A model generated the notes under the pieces. The model saw only the letters and a program-made list of their open reading frames with translations, was not told the origin of the DNA and made no database searches. The translations under genes were made by a program, and so were the position numbers. 64,000 nucleotides of DNA from Paramacrobiotus metropolitanus (taxonomy: Eukaryota > Tardigrada > Eutardigrada > Parachela > Macrobiotidae): positions 1,240,001 to 1,304,000 of the forward strand of contig NW_026570242.1 of NCBI RefSeq assembly GCF_019649055.1. The letters are read 5' to 3'. This document shows positions 1 through 10,242 of the stretch, piece after piece (position 1 is the stretch's first letter; each line of letters begins with the position of its first letter).

Positions 1-1760
1 GTCTGCCAAGCTGCAGTACGATTCCACTCGAATATTGCTAGAACCATACCAGCCGTCTTGATCCGCTTAGTGATCGGCTTTCCAATGCTTAAATAGTTGG
101 GAAGCCAATTTCCCTGTTTGTGTATTTCGGTCCGCTCTGGATGGCCCTTCAAGGGCAGCATGTATGGGCAAAATCGTTATCGGTATCCGCTGTCCCTTGT
201 TTGGCTAATTTTTTTTCCCATGGTGGTGGTCTTAGGCCGATGATATCCATCCTGAACGACGATCGTCAATCGGCCTGGTATCTCGTGGTAATCGTTGTAA
301 CGTGTTTTCGTTCCACCGTGTGAGGAGCTGGTCGGGATGTGATTCCGATGCCGCATCTATGTAGTTATCGGTAATAGTAAATTAGTAACGGATGCCGTCT
401 GACTTCCGCTCCACCATCGTTTCGTCCACGTGGATGATTCTGGTCTATATCTGACGGTGAACCGTCCGCTCGTTCCTCTATTTAGCATCAGAATGTTTGG
501 GTACCGCTGGTACTGGCGACTCACGGTCGTCGTCATCGTCTCTGCCCAATTTCAGCGATCCGTCCGCTTGTTGGCTGTCGTCATCAGCGTCCTCGTCATC
601 CTCCCCTTCTTTCTCTTCTTTGGAAGGTTTCTCGAAATCTTTTTCCTCCGCTTACATTTTCTTTCTTTTAGCCCCACCTGACCTTTTGTAATTGTTCGGT
701 TGGGAAATTGATAGATCCATGGGTGAGGGAAGGTGGGATGTTGACGGCACAGGTTGGGTGTCCTTTGATGCAAATTTTTTTCTCCTGCCCCGAGCTTACC
801 CGACTGCGTTTAGGGCCACTCGCTTTATGGTGGAAGTGCCGCTTGGGGGGGGGGGGCGAAACACTCTGACTCAGGATCTTAAGTTCGCCAGGCGCTCGTT
901 GTCGGTTGGTGGGAGTTCGGCATGCGACGCTGCCCCCGACGGCCTGGTAATCTTCTGCTGTTCCTCCGCAGTTCTTCTTTGGGTTCATCCTGCGGTCTGC
1001 CAAACCATGCATACTCCGTTTTATCGTGTACGTAGGTCATAAATTCGTTGACTGCACCACGACCGAAAATATTCACTGCAATTGCTTTTCCCACCACCCG
1101 CTATCTTATCAAACAGCTTCAGCCTTTTCGCTGGGGTAGTCTTTCCGATTCGTGCCCTGGCGGTGGTGTCGATTTACTTCTTCCGGTACTGGACGTAACC
1201 TTGTCGGCATCCTTGAGCGGAATCAGCTCGTACATGTTGGCCGGCACTTTAAAGCAGTCCCGGTTACGGAACTTGTTCAGCCACACTGCTGCCTTCTGGC
1301 GCCATCAGTTGACTGCTGCGGTTATACCCAGCCGTTGGTACAGTTCCGGTGTTACCCGTTCCATGTCATCGGTGTCCAGTAATGGTCCCTAAGGCTCCAT
1401 GCTGCCGTTTCATGAGCTCTTTGCTCTCCCGAAGGACGCTGCCGATCAAGCCAAAGCACAGTAATCTATGCATGCTGGACGATATCGTCGTGAGAAAGAC
1501 TCGCTGAAATTTAGTCAGTCCAGATTTCGCGCGTTTGATCTTCTGGATGCCGATACCGCTTGTCGCATTTCAGATCTTTCAAGTAACGAACTGCTTCTTA
1601 GGCGTCGGAAAATCTACAGTTCTACACTACAAGCTATTATCCGAATCACCCTCAGCGGGAGGTGCTGGTGCGCCATGAGGAATTCCATGTTGGCCCATGG
1701 AGACATGTTAGAGCAGCCCATGTTAGCCCTATGACTTCCATGGCAACAAGCTTTTGAGTG
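1..1760 (-). other. GC-rich decayed tract, no intact gene
   Basis: No intact gene is visible. On the minus strand between about 400 and 1400 there are protein-like runs rich in charged residues (for example FMTYVHDKTEYAWFG near 1000 and YQRLGITAAVN near 1330), but stop codons and frame changes break them up. I do not recognise the family. Base composition resembles the tract at 4.6-7.7 kb, so both may be remnants of one old insertion later split by the repeat at 3.4-4.6 kb; that link is inference. The plus-strand frames are low-complexity mirror readings and are not believable genes. Confidence 0.35.
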
Positions 1761-3394
1761 ACCACTGGGAGGCACTCTCCGAACTGAGAAGATTCTGTTG
1801 CAATTTGAAAGACTCAGATCGATTGAGTTGAACTTGAGATAACTGTTAAGGAAGGAAAAGGGCCGAAACCTTACAAGAAATGTATACCGTAGTACTTTGT
1901 ATTTGTTAATAATAATTTTTCGCAATTGCTCCACTTAACCATAGCCATACACTTAACCACAGCATATGGTTAAGTGCGAACGTATGGTAAGTGTGGATAC
2001 CATACAAACTCGTAGCTGACTTCCAACATCTCCTCTTAACTCCTGTATACTTTAACTTTGTTAGAGGTAAACTTTTCAATTACAGAAAACATCAGAGAAT
2101 TTAAATCTTGATGTTTCAAAGGATTCCACACCACGTAGCATGAGGAACAAAAAATTCAAAGACCACTAGAAATCTGTTGCGAACGTTTTAAGGTGTTCTG
2201 TATACTGCCGCTTCGTTGCGGTCGTCTGGCTACACGATAAGTGATGGTTAAGGTATGGTTATGGTGGTTTCTGCGAAAAGCCTCTAATAAGTAATAACTG
2301 CCAGCAGTGTGATCCGTCGTCGTCTTAGTGCTGTGCTGGGTTAACGCCATTAAAGCCATACTCGTACGCAAACGGAAAGTAAGTTGCTCCATTCTACATT
2401 CGAATTTTGGAATCCACCTGATTCATAATTTAAATGTTTATAGAAAAATCACTATTTTACCGCACACTGCGTTAAAATAGCTGCTCAGCTATTTTGCCGC
2501 ACTATGGTCGGCAAAATAGTCAGTTGGCTATTTTGCCACACCATTGTTGCAGCCTGTCGCCGCGCACTTTCAATGAGCTGTGTACGGTAAAGTGCTGGAA
2601 GTTTTGCAAAACAGCGTTACTTACTTCAAACAGAATCTTACAGAGCGTTACAGAGCATCGAGACAGTCCAACTCAAAATGTACCACTGTTAATCGAGGCT
2701 TTGTATGAGTGGCTTGGCCTTCGCCTTCCGCTTTCTTCTCCGCCTACGCATTTTAAGCGATGCGGATTCGCCTTCTCCTTCCAAAAGATGCACTCTTCAT
2801 TGGTTTTCTTATTTAATTCTTAAGTTTTTCGGGTTATATTCCAGTTTCCGAGGGAATATTGTTAGGTTTTCTTATGTTTATGTTTTCCTAGCCGTTAGTC
2901 GAATTAAAACCTATTTTCCAGCAACCGTGCGTCAACGATTTTAGTCCGGTTTTCAGTACTGTTACGGCAGCACAACATATTCGCTAACCATTGTAAACAG
3001 CTTTATTGAGGAATCAATAAACTGGAGCAAACAGGCAGCACGAAAATGCCCATTGGAGCGATCTGCACCGAGCCTGATGGTTGTGGCGATGTATTTTGTG
3101 GTTTCATAAGAACAAAACCCGTAGGTTCTCCTGCAGCCAGCGGGTTCATAAAAACCTGCTGTGTACATACAACTTGACCAAAACAAACAAAACTGCAACA
3201 AAGCATCCGCTTTCAGTGAGTTGTAAGTGGCAACAGTCGGCTACGTCAGGCAGAGAAAAAAGTCAAGTTCAATTTTTCGTCAGTCAGTGAGCCAAAGAAC
3301 ATTAAAAAATTATCCATCGATCATGGGCAAACGAAAGAGTAATGATCTGATTTTCTGTTCATCATAATGGGATTACTCGCTGAGCTGCGATTTC
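1761..3394. other. AT-rich intergenic stretch with small inverted repeats
   Basis: No coding signal is seen. It holds a short inverted repeat around 1937-2000 (CTTAACCA and TGGTTAAG arms) and, at about 2470-2545, one member of the GGCTATTTTGCCGCAC repeat family that also occurs near 14.3-14.6 kb. Short open frames here show no recognisable domain and no splice support. Confidence 0.5.
2470..2545. repeat. GGCTATTTTGCC-family repeat, copy 1
   Basis: CTATTTTGCCGCAC and its reverse complement form (GGCAAAATAG) alternate three times within 75 bases, giving a small foldback structure. The same words recur at about 14318-14640 inside an intron of the BK channel gene. Seen directly; that it is a MITE family is inference. 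Confidence 0.55.
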
Positions 3395-4597
3395 GGCGTT
3401 CTTATAGATTTACCGGGACATAATCTTCCCGGCACTGTGCCGGGAACGGCACAGCCGGGAACGGCACAGCCGGGAACGGCACAGCCGGGAACGGCACAGC
3501 CGGGAACGGCCGGAACGGCACAGCCGGGAACGGCACAGCCGGGAACGGCATTACGGGAACGGCACAGCCGGAACGGCACAGCCGGGAACGGCACAGCCGG
3601 GAACGGCACAACGGGAACGGCATTAGGAACGCAAGCCGGAACGGCACAGCGGGAACGGCAATGGGAACGGCACAACGGCACGCCGGGAACAAACAGCCGG
3701 AACGGCACAGCCATGGGAACGGCACAGCCGGGAACGGCACAGCCGGAACGGCATTAGCCGGGAACGAAGGGAACGGCACAGCCGGAACGGCACAGCCGGG
3801 AACGGCACAGCCGGGAACGGCACAGCCGGAACGGCATTACCGGAACGGCGCACAGCCGGGAACGGCACAGCCGGAACGGCACAGCCGGGAACGGCACAGC
3901 CGGGAACGGCACAGCCGGGAACGGCACAGCCGGGAACGGCACAGCCGGAACGGCACAGCCGGGAACGGCACAGCCGGGAACGGCACAGCCGGAACAACAC
4001 AGCGGGAACGGCACAGCCGGAACGGCACAGCCGGGAACGGCACAGCCGGAACGGCACAGCCGGAACGGCACAGCCGGGAACGCACAGGGAACGCACAGCC
4101 GGGAACGGCACAGCCGGGAACGGCACAGCCGGGAACGGCACAGCCGGGAACGGCATTAGCCGGAACGGCACAGCCGGGAACGGCACAGCCGGAACGGCAC
4201 AGCCGGGAACGGCACAGCCGGAACGGCACAGCCGGGAACGGCACAGCCGGGAACGGCACAGCCGGGAACGGCACAGCCGGGAACGGCACAGCCGGGAACG
4301 GCACAGCCGGGAACGGCACAGCCGGGAACGGCACAGCCGGGAACGGCACAGCCGGAACGGCACAGCCGGGAACGGCACAGCCGGGAACGGCACAGCCGGA
4401 ACGGCACAGCCGGAACGGCACAGCCGGGAACGGCACAGCCGGAACGGCATGGGAACGGCACAGCCGGGAACGGCACAGCCGGGAACGGCACAGCCGGGAA
4501 CGGCACAGCCGGGAACGGCACAGCCGGGAACGGCACAGCCGGGAACGGCACAGCCGGGAACGGCACAGCCGGGAACGGCAAATCTATAAGAACGCCG
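3395..4597. repeat. 15-bp minisatellite bounded by an 18-bp inverted repeat
   Basis: From about 3430 to 4580 the sequence is a tandem array of CACAGCCGGGAACGG (15 bp) mixed with a 14-bp form lacking one G, and occasional variants with CATTA. The array is enclosed by a perfect 18-bp inverted repeat: CGGCGTTCTTATAGATTT at 3395-3412 and its reverse complement at 4580-4597. That suggests a short inverted-repeat element whose inside expanded as a minisatellite. Several frames on both strands stay open through it because 15 is a multiple of three and the unit has no stops; these long Pro/Arg/Cys- or Gly/Thr-rich readings are artefacts. No clear target duplication is visible outside the ends. Confidence 0.9.
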
Positions 4598-7500
4598 TTC
4601 CCGGCGTCATGCTTGTCCATCCCGCTCCATTTATGTCCGGAGGTTTCGTAGAGGTCGTCTGTGGAGTAAGCTACCTGCACTTACTGGGTGTTCAAGTTTT
4701 TTGTGACCATACCCCGGCTGTCGAACGTCTGTCTGGGCATCTGGACGGCCGCCATATGGCTGCTCAACTGTCCGTGCTGCACATAATGGTTCGGATTGAT
4801 ACATCAGCGGCTGCTATTAATCCAGCTGCTGCTGATATGCCATCTGGGCTGGCTGGAACGCCGGCGCCGCTATCGCCACCGTCGGGTATACACTATACAG
4901 GAGCGCTTGATTTCCCAGGCTGCAGTATCGGCTGCTGTTGCTGTTATAAACAGGGGCAACCGTGCTCGAGGCTGCACCATTGGCGGCGGCTGCTGAGTCA
5001 AAGACGGCAGTAGCTAGCGCAAAGGCGGCATTTTCTGATTGTTCCGCCAGGATCCCCAAAGCAACCATCGCGGCTATTCCAGTTGCCGCCCTGGGCGGCT
5101 TCCTTCCACGGCGCGCCCTCGCTCCGGCTGCCCTGGAAACTAAGAACCCCGTTGCCGGCTGTCTGGCCACCCGATATCCCGTGTTCCAGGTGTAAGCGCC
5201 AAGCCGGGACGGTCAGGATTTGCCGCTCTGACGCTTAATCCAGCGTTCTAGCGACGGGGCCAATCCTGGCACATGCGTTAGTACGGGTTCTGGTTCCAGT
5301 CGCCGGCCACGAATCCACACATTGCCGTCGCATAGTTTCCCGGCATGCAGCACTAGCAGGTGATCGCTCAGGTTTGCGTCCGTCGGTGTATGTTCCGTTC
5401 CCTGCTCGTTGTACCCACCCGTCATCTCCGTTCCCCAGCGTCGTACTGGGCCAGGCCGATTCGTGCCCACTAGATTTCCAAGGTTCTGGCCGGCTACATT
5501 CCATCTCCTAAGGTCGGTTAATTTCTGACCGAGCTAACCTCCGCCAAAACTGCCACGGCCACTACCTCGCGGCAGGCTGAAATTCCCTCCGTAGCCGCGC
5601 TTCCGCCGTAGTTCCCGCCGTATCTTCCAGTGCCTCTACCATACCTGCCTGCCCCCGGCGGGCTCGGTTGGGGCTGTCCGTACTGTGGCGGGGTTGCAGA
5701 CGCAGGGCAAAATGGTGTCCAGTTTACGACAAATGCATGTCCGGGGGACGATAAAGCTTATGTCTGCTGCACAGGCCAGCACGAACATCGCCCTTCCGGT
5801 CGGCAAATCGAGCCGTAAACTTGGCTATCCAGACATCGAACGGCCAACCGTCCTTCTGTTGTTCTGCCGTCGGTTCCTAGTACTTGTCCGGCTCCTAGTA
5901 CTAGTCCGGTCGTATCGTTGGTCTCGGTCGGCTTCGGCCTGGTCATCCCGTCGACCGGGGCGCTTTGCGTCCCGGTGATTCTCGTCAGGACAGCCGTCCG
6001 GCCTGATGCAATACTGGAGCATGAAATTTAGATAGCCGGTTGGCCGGATGTATCAGCAAGCTGTATTGCACACGGGCTTAGTGAAGCATGGACAGCCACC
6101 CCTCTTAGTCGGAGCGCAGCAATGCCCGGCACATTTGCCAGCTGTCGGAGAACAATCGCCAGCCGCGGTCCTACGACAACCGGAGGATGAACCCTGCCGA
6201 CCAGAACACACGGTCGGACCCAGGACCGATGTCAACGAAACCCGTCGGAAAGTGACAGCCGGACAAGGACGGCCACGACTACGATGGCCGACATCGAGGA
6301 TAATCCTTGCCGCCGACATAAATTGGTCTGGCCTCGGCGAGACGCCAGAAATACGGCCCTCGAGTAATTGACGGAAGCAGAGTCGCGGTATTGACGCGAC
6401 CGACCGGGTTTGGCAGCAAACCACCGGAAAATCCGTAAGGCGCGGTGCCGTGCTGATAATGAAAGTTCATCCAGTCGGGAGTACCGCAATCGTCCAGCAC
6501 GTCGATCAGGTTCCTCGTGTCACCCTATTCCTTCCACCGGTTAGATCCATCGCTCAGGATGGGTTCGTGCGGCTGCGGCGTTCAATCTTGAAGCCTTCTA
6601 TATGTTCCGGTTTTTCTGGACTGTCTGTTCGGCTTCGGTGCGTTTGTTCGTCTCGCCGCATCGGAAGTCCGGGGTGCCGGGTTGTTTAATTCCACCAAAC
6701 CAAGGGGCTGTGGAGTAGCACTCCGCGGCGCCGGTCTGTCGTCAGATTCGTCTCGAAGCCGGCTACTAGTTAATCAAGCTGTTCCGTCCGGTGTATCGTT
6801 GTTCCCAGTGCCTGTTTTAGGTTGACGTATTTCAAAAATACATCGGTCTGCTCCTTCGGAGATTCGACGGTTCATGCGATGAATTCGGTTGACTCGAACA
6901 GAGATTTTTTGAGCTTTCCCCTGTACGCGTTTCTTCTTTCGTTGCCGTCCGAAGCTGTCGCTGTAGCATCTCTATTGCTTTGGTTCTTTTCCTGCACTCC
7001 TGCCTAAGGTAGACGCTCTCGGTCGCGAAAGTGTCTACCCGGTTTTCAAGTCGGTCGGTAGCTCCTGTCATGACTGCATCCTCCGTTTTCAGGTAAGTAA
7101 TAGTAGCATCCTTTTTTTGCCAAGGTTGCCTTCTTCCAGTCGATCTTGTTTCGTGCGGCTGCTAAATGGACTACCAAATGGGCCGATTGTCCGTTTATCG
7201 TGCCATCGGTGATCTGATCCGGCTGCCCGCTAAGTTTCTGAAACTACTGTCCTTCTGGCGTCCGAAGTACCCGTTCGTTCGGGTCGGGTCTAGTTCTGTC
7301 AGCCTTCGGTGCCGATTCCGGGCTGCCGTCTACTAGAGACACTGGAACATTTCCGCTCGAACATTGTCGACCGGCGACGGTATGGTTGACTCGACCGTTA
7401 TGCGATCGACTGACCTCTCGGTCGAACTCTGCCGATAAGCTGGTCCGGTCCATCCGGGCTGGGTGATCTGACTGCCGTGCCGGGTTGCGATCCACCCATT

Positions 7501-7700
7501 GCGGTTTCTGCTACCCTTTCTCCGGATTGTGCGTTCATCGGTTCGGTTTGATCCGCAGTGTCCACCGGGACGCCGGGTTGCCGAGCGGGCATGTTTGATG
7601 CTCGCCCTTCTTCAGCGGGCTGTCCATGCGTGTCCGGGGGGTGTGCCGTCCGTTTTGTTAAGTGCGGTCCGACTAAAGTGTCAGCTGGCTGTAGACGTGA
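4598..7700 (-). other. GC-rich decayed protein-like tract, unidentified
   Basis: This 3-kb tract is markedly richer in G+C than the rest of the window. Its minus strand repeatedly reads like low-complexity protein: a coiled-coil-like stretch at 7071-6900 (RLENRVDTFATESVYLRQ), an aromatic/Gly stretch near 6470-6350 (GTPDWMNFHYQHGTAPYGF), Gly/Arg/Tyr-rich pieces near 5650-5580 and an Ala/Gln-rich piece near 4870-4820 (FQPAQMAYQQQ). Stops and frame shifts occur every 100-300 bases. A decayed gag-like or glycine-rich structural gene would fit, but no catalytic domain is visible and I do not assign a family. Confidence 0.35.
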
Positions 7701-7759
7701 GCAACCGTCTAAAACGACCGGCGGTCGTCTGAGACGACCGGTCGTTTTGGACAGTTACA
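7701..7759. mobile_element. Minimal palindromic copy of the ACCGTCC/ACGACCGG foldback family
   Basis: A 59-bp near-perfect palindrome starting GCAACCGTCTAAAACGACCG and ending with the inverted form GTCGTTTTGGACAGTTAC. It consists of just the terminal 40-odd bases of the long element at 59473-59901, joined head to head through GTCGTCTGAGACGAC. The 8 bases on each side (AGACGTGA and AGACGCGC) match at six positions, suggesting a decayed 8-bp target duplication as in hAT elements. Confidence 0.75.
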
Positions 7760-8258
7760 GACGCGCACTATGCAAATGTCACAATAAATGACTAATATCT
7801 GTCTGGTGTTAGCTCGTTATGGCGGACAAAATTATTTTAATAAAATCTCGGACATTCTTACCTTTGCTCAAATTTCAAATAAAACCAACATTACTTTCCA
7901 GTCTAAACGAATCGACTTTTGATCTTAGGTGCACCTGAGGCGAGGGCCACAATGGCTCTTGTCTCGTCTGTGCTAACGTAGCTTGCGGTATAACCCAAAA
8001 TACTTTTCAATTTGGCAGCGTGCACGGGTAACTGCACAGGCGTTGGCTGTGTGCAGGAAGTTCAGGCACGGGTCTGGGCCGTGTGCAAACAAAACTATTT
8101 GTAACTATTCTAGATTATGGCACATGAAAACATATCGACTTATGTTACCTAAATGCCAAATGCAACGACAACCAACAACTATTAGAAAGCAAGCAAGCTA
8201 AACGCCATAATAGCAAGTTGAATATTTTCTAACGCTTTCGCGATGAAAAATTTACTGA
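7760..8258. other. Intergenic, nothing recognised
   Basis: No domain, RNA gene or repeat is recognised. A short open frame at 7983-8201 has no recognisable similarity. Confidence 0.5.
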
Positions 8259-8406
8259 GTACTGTATTTACACGATATTAAGGGACAGAGAAATCCCCAG
8301 GACCGCCCGGACTAGCTGTCGGTTCCTTTGACATCAATGGCGCCGACGCCTAGTGCCGGCGGTCCAGGGGATTTCTCTGTCCCTTAATATCGCGTAAATA
8401 CAGTAC
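8259..8406. mobile_element. 148-bp MITE with ~40-bp terminal inverted repeats
   Basis: The left end TACTGTATTTACACGATATT and the right end are inverted copies over about 40 bp (one clear mismatch, ACG/GCG), continuing as AAGGGACAGAGAAATCCCC. The non-repeated core is only about 65 bp. Both ends abut TA, which would fit a Tc1/mariner-type TA target duplication; that class is inference from the ends alone. Confidence 0.85.
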
Positions 8407-8837
8407 AACTGCGTTGTTAGTTCTGGCTTGAAAAGTGCCGTGGTCTTTAGGAGTTCTGAAATGTCAACATGCAAAAGCGCTGTGAGTGTCCACTGACTCA
8501 AAGCGCACCCACATCACAATGACCCCAAAAGCCCACAGGTGGCGTCATTGTCAGAACAATCAGTGCGTGCAGGCACTGGTCCAGCGGAAAGGTTAATGCG
8601 ATCCGGAAGAAAGGTTGAAGCATCAAAGGCGCCTTCGACAGAAAGGTTGACTTTTTGCAAAAACCTAATGCATCCATATTCCTTATTCATACATGCATAC
8701 TACCATACATGAAGTATTACAAGTCCATCTCGCAATATTTCGACCGCTATGAACGTGACACACTGAATGGCACACAGTGAATGCTCATACCCATGATTAA
8801 ATTGGCAATAAAATTGGTACTGTAGGTTTCGTTGCAG
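8407..8837. other. Upstream region of the fucosyltransferase exon
   Basis: Probably intron and/or 5' region of the fucosyltransferase gene. It ends in a pyrimidine-rich acceptor (TTTCGTTGCAG at 8827-8837). I could not find an upstream exon encoding a signal anchor. Confidence 0.4.
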
Positions 8838-9941
8838 AATTTTGCGTTCTCCGGAACGCCGGACGCCGACCTATCCCGATTGCGTTTCGACTTAGCGAAG
8901 CGTATGTCTGGAAGATTAGAACTGGCTACGAAATACCGCGTCCAGCTTCGCAAATTACTCCAGACTGTCTACAACAAAACGCTCACCGAGTTACACTTTG
9001 GAAGATTTTTGAGTTATCGGCCGAAGCTTGGAGGTTTGGGAAATTTTATGTTCCAGTCTGCCATGCTTGTAGGCTGTGCTCGAAAGAATAACAGGATCCC
9101 AGTACGTATTACCGAGGACTCTAGGATGGAATTTTTTGAAGGAATGGACATAGGTTTCATTAATCAATCTGTTCTGTTTCCTAATGATTCAATTGAAGCG
9201 CGAACGCTTGGTAAGCATGAATTCTTTATTGAACGACTTCTTTTGGGGCTACGTATGTATGTAATATTGAAAACGTCATTCTGCAGGCGATTTTGGTCCG
9301 GGGAAATTCAGTCCACTCTTTCACAACGTGAGTTCCCGCTTTCCCGACCATGCTGTAGCCTTATCCGGCTTCGGCCAGTCATGGAAGTATTTCCAGGTGC
9401 AGCACCAGAAATCCGCGCGTTGTTCACCTTAAAGGAAACTATCCAGCGGGAAGCTATCAACGCCATCCTGGAGGGGATGAACATCCTGCGCAATCGTGAC
9501 ATGCTATTCACCAGCGTGCAGGCTGTGCGCGTAGGGATCCATGTGCGACGTGGCGACATCGTCAATGACGCCGCGCAGACTGCACATGGCCACGTGGCCG
9601 CCACGGAGGAGTATCTTCTCCGCATGGCGCAGCGCACCCAACGCCGCTACCCATCCGCAGTTTTTTTTGTTCTCAGCAACGACATAGAGTATTGTCAGCG
9701 GTTATTCCGCGAGCCCAACTTCATCTTCGTTGCCGGTAAAGCGGCCCAAGTGGACATGGCCATAATGACCTTTATGGATGTGATGGTGATGAGTGTTGGA
9801 AGCTTTGGTTGGTGGTCGTCTTACCTTAGCGATGCTCAAGAGGTCTTCTATTTTAAGGACTGGCCGAGAAATGGCAGTGAGTTTGCGAGAGGCGTTGCAG
9901 CTGAAGACTACTTTTTGCCCGCATGGCATGGTGATAATTAG
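8838..9941 (+). CDS. Alpha-1,2-fucosyltransferase, GT11 family (3' exon)
   Basis: A GT11 enzyme would move fucose from GDP-fucose to a galactose 2-OH on glycans in the Golgi lumen. The 368 codons hold the family's landmarks in order: GGLGNFMFQSAM near residue 68, the GDP-fucose-binding motif HVRRGD near residue 236, a FVLSND strand, and SFGWWSSYL near residue 319. There is no ATG at the start: the frame opens directly after a splice acceptor at 8837, and the first internal Met falls within the domain's N-terminal part. The usual type II membrane anchor is absent, so one or more 5' exons must lie upstream and were not found. The stop is TAG at 9939-9941. Downstream, 9942-10242 holds no recognised feature. 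Family assignment is firm; acceptor specificity is inferred from the family. Confidence 0.9.
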   Translation, partial: NFAFSGTPDADLSRLRFDLAKRMSGRLELATKYRVQLRKLLQTVYNKTLTELHFGRFLSYRPKLGGLGNFMFQSAMLVGCARKNNRIPVRITEDSRMEFFEGMDIGFINQSVLFPNDSIEARTLGKHEFFIERLLLGLRMYVILKTSFCRRFWSGEIQSTLSQREFPLSRPCCSLIRLRPVMEVFPGAAPEIRALFTLKETIQREAINAILEGMNILRNRDMLFTSVQAVRVGIHVRRGDIVNDAAQTAHGHVAATEEYLLRMAQRTQRRYPSAVFFVLSNDIEYCQRLFREPNFIFVAGKAAQVDMAIMTFMDVMVMSVGSFGWWSSYLSDAQEVFYFKDWPRNGSEFARGVAAEDYFLPAWHGDN

Positions 9942-10242
9942 ATGGGTGATTACGCAACAGTGCAACTGTTCAGAATTGAACAGCAGTATTGTCAGTTACC
10001 GTACGTTACGTCAGTACACGGTTTTCAAGAGAAATATCGAGCAGTGCGCGCTTTCAACGTGGACAAAAAAAACGGCTAAGTGAACATTATAGGTACTGTA
10101 TGTATTAAAAAATTACCTTGATAACCAAGATCCTAGTTAATACTTAGTTTTACCGTATTACCGTAAAACAATGTCCAGTATTACCGTTGCCTGCTTACTT
10201 CTAGCAGAAATTCAAGCCGAACAGCATTCAGCTGTTTTCATG

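Noticed and set aside
3373-5013. Long open frames (up to 450 codons) of repeated Gly-Thr-Ala-Gln-Pro or Cys-Arg-Ser-Arg-Leu
   Set aside because: They are translations of the 15-bp minisatellite, open in several frames on both strands because the unit is a multiple of three with no stop.
8832-8837. TTG as a start codon for the fucosyltransferase
   Set aside because: The TTG is part of a splice acceptor (TTTCGTTGCAG), and the protein needs an upstream membrane anchor.
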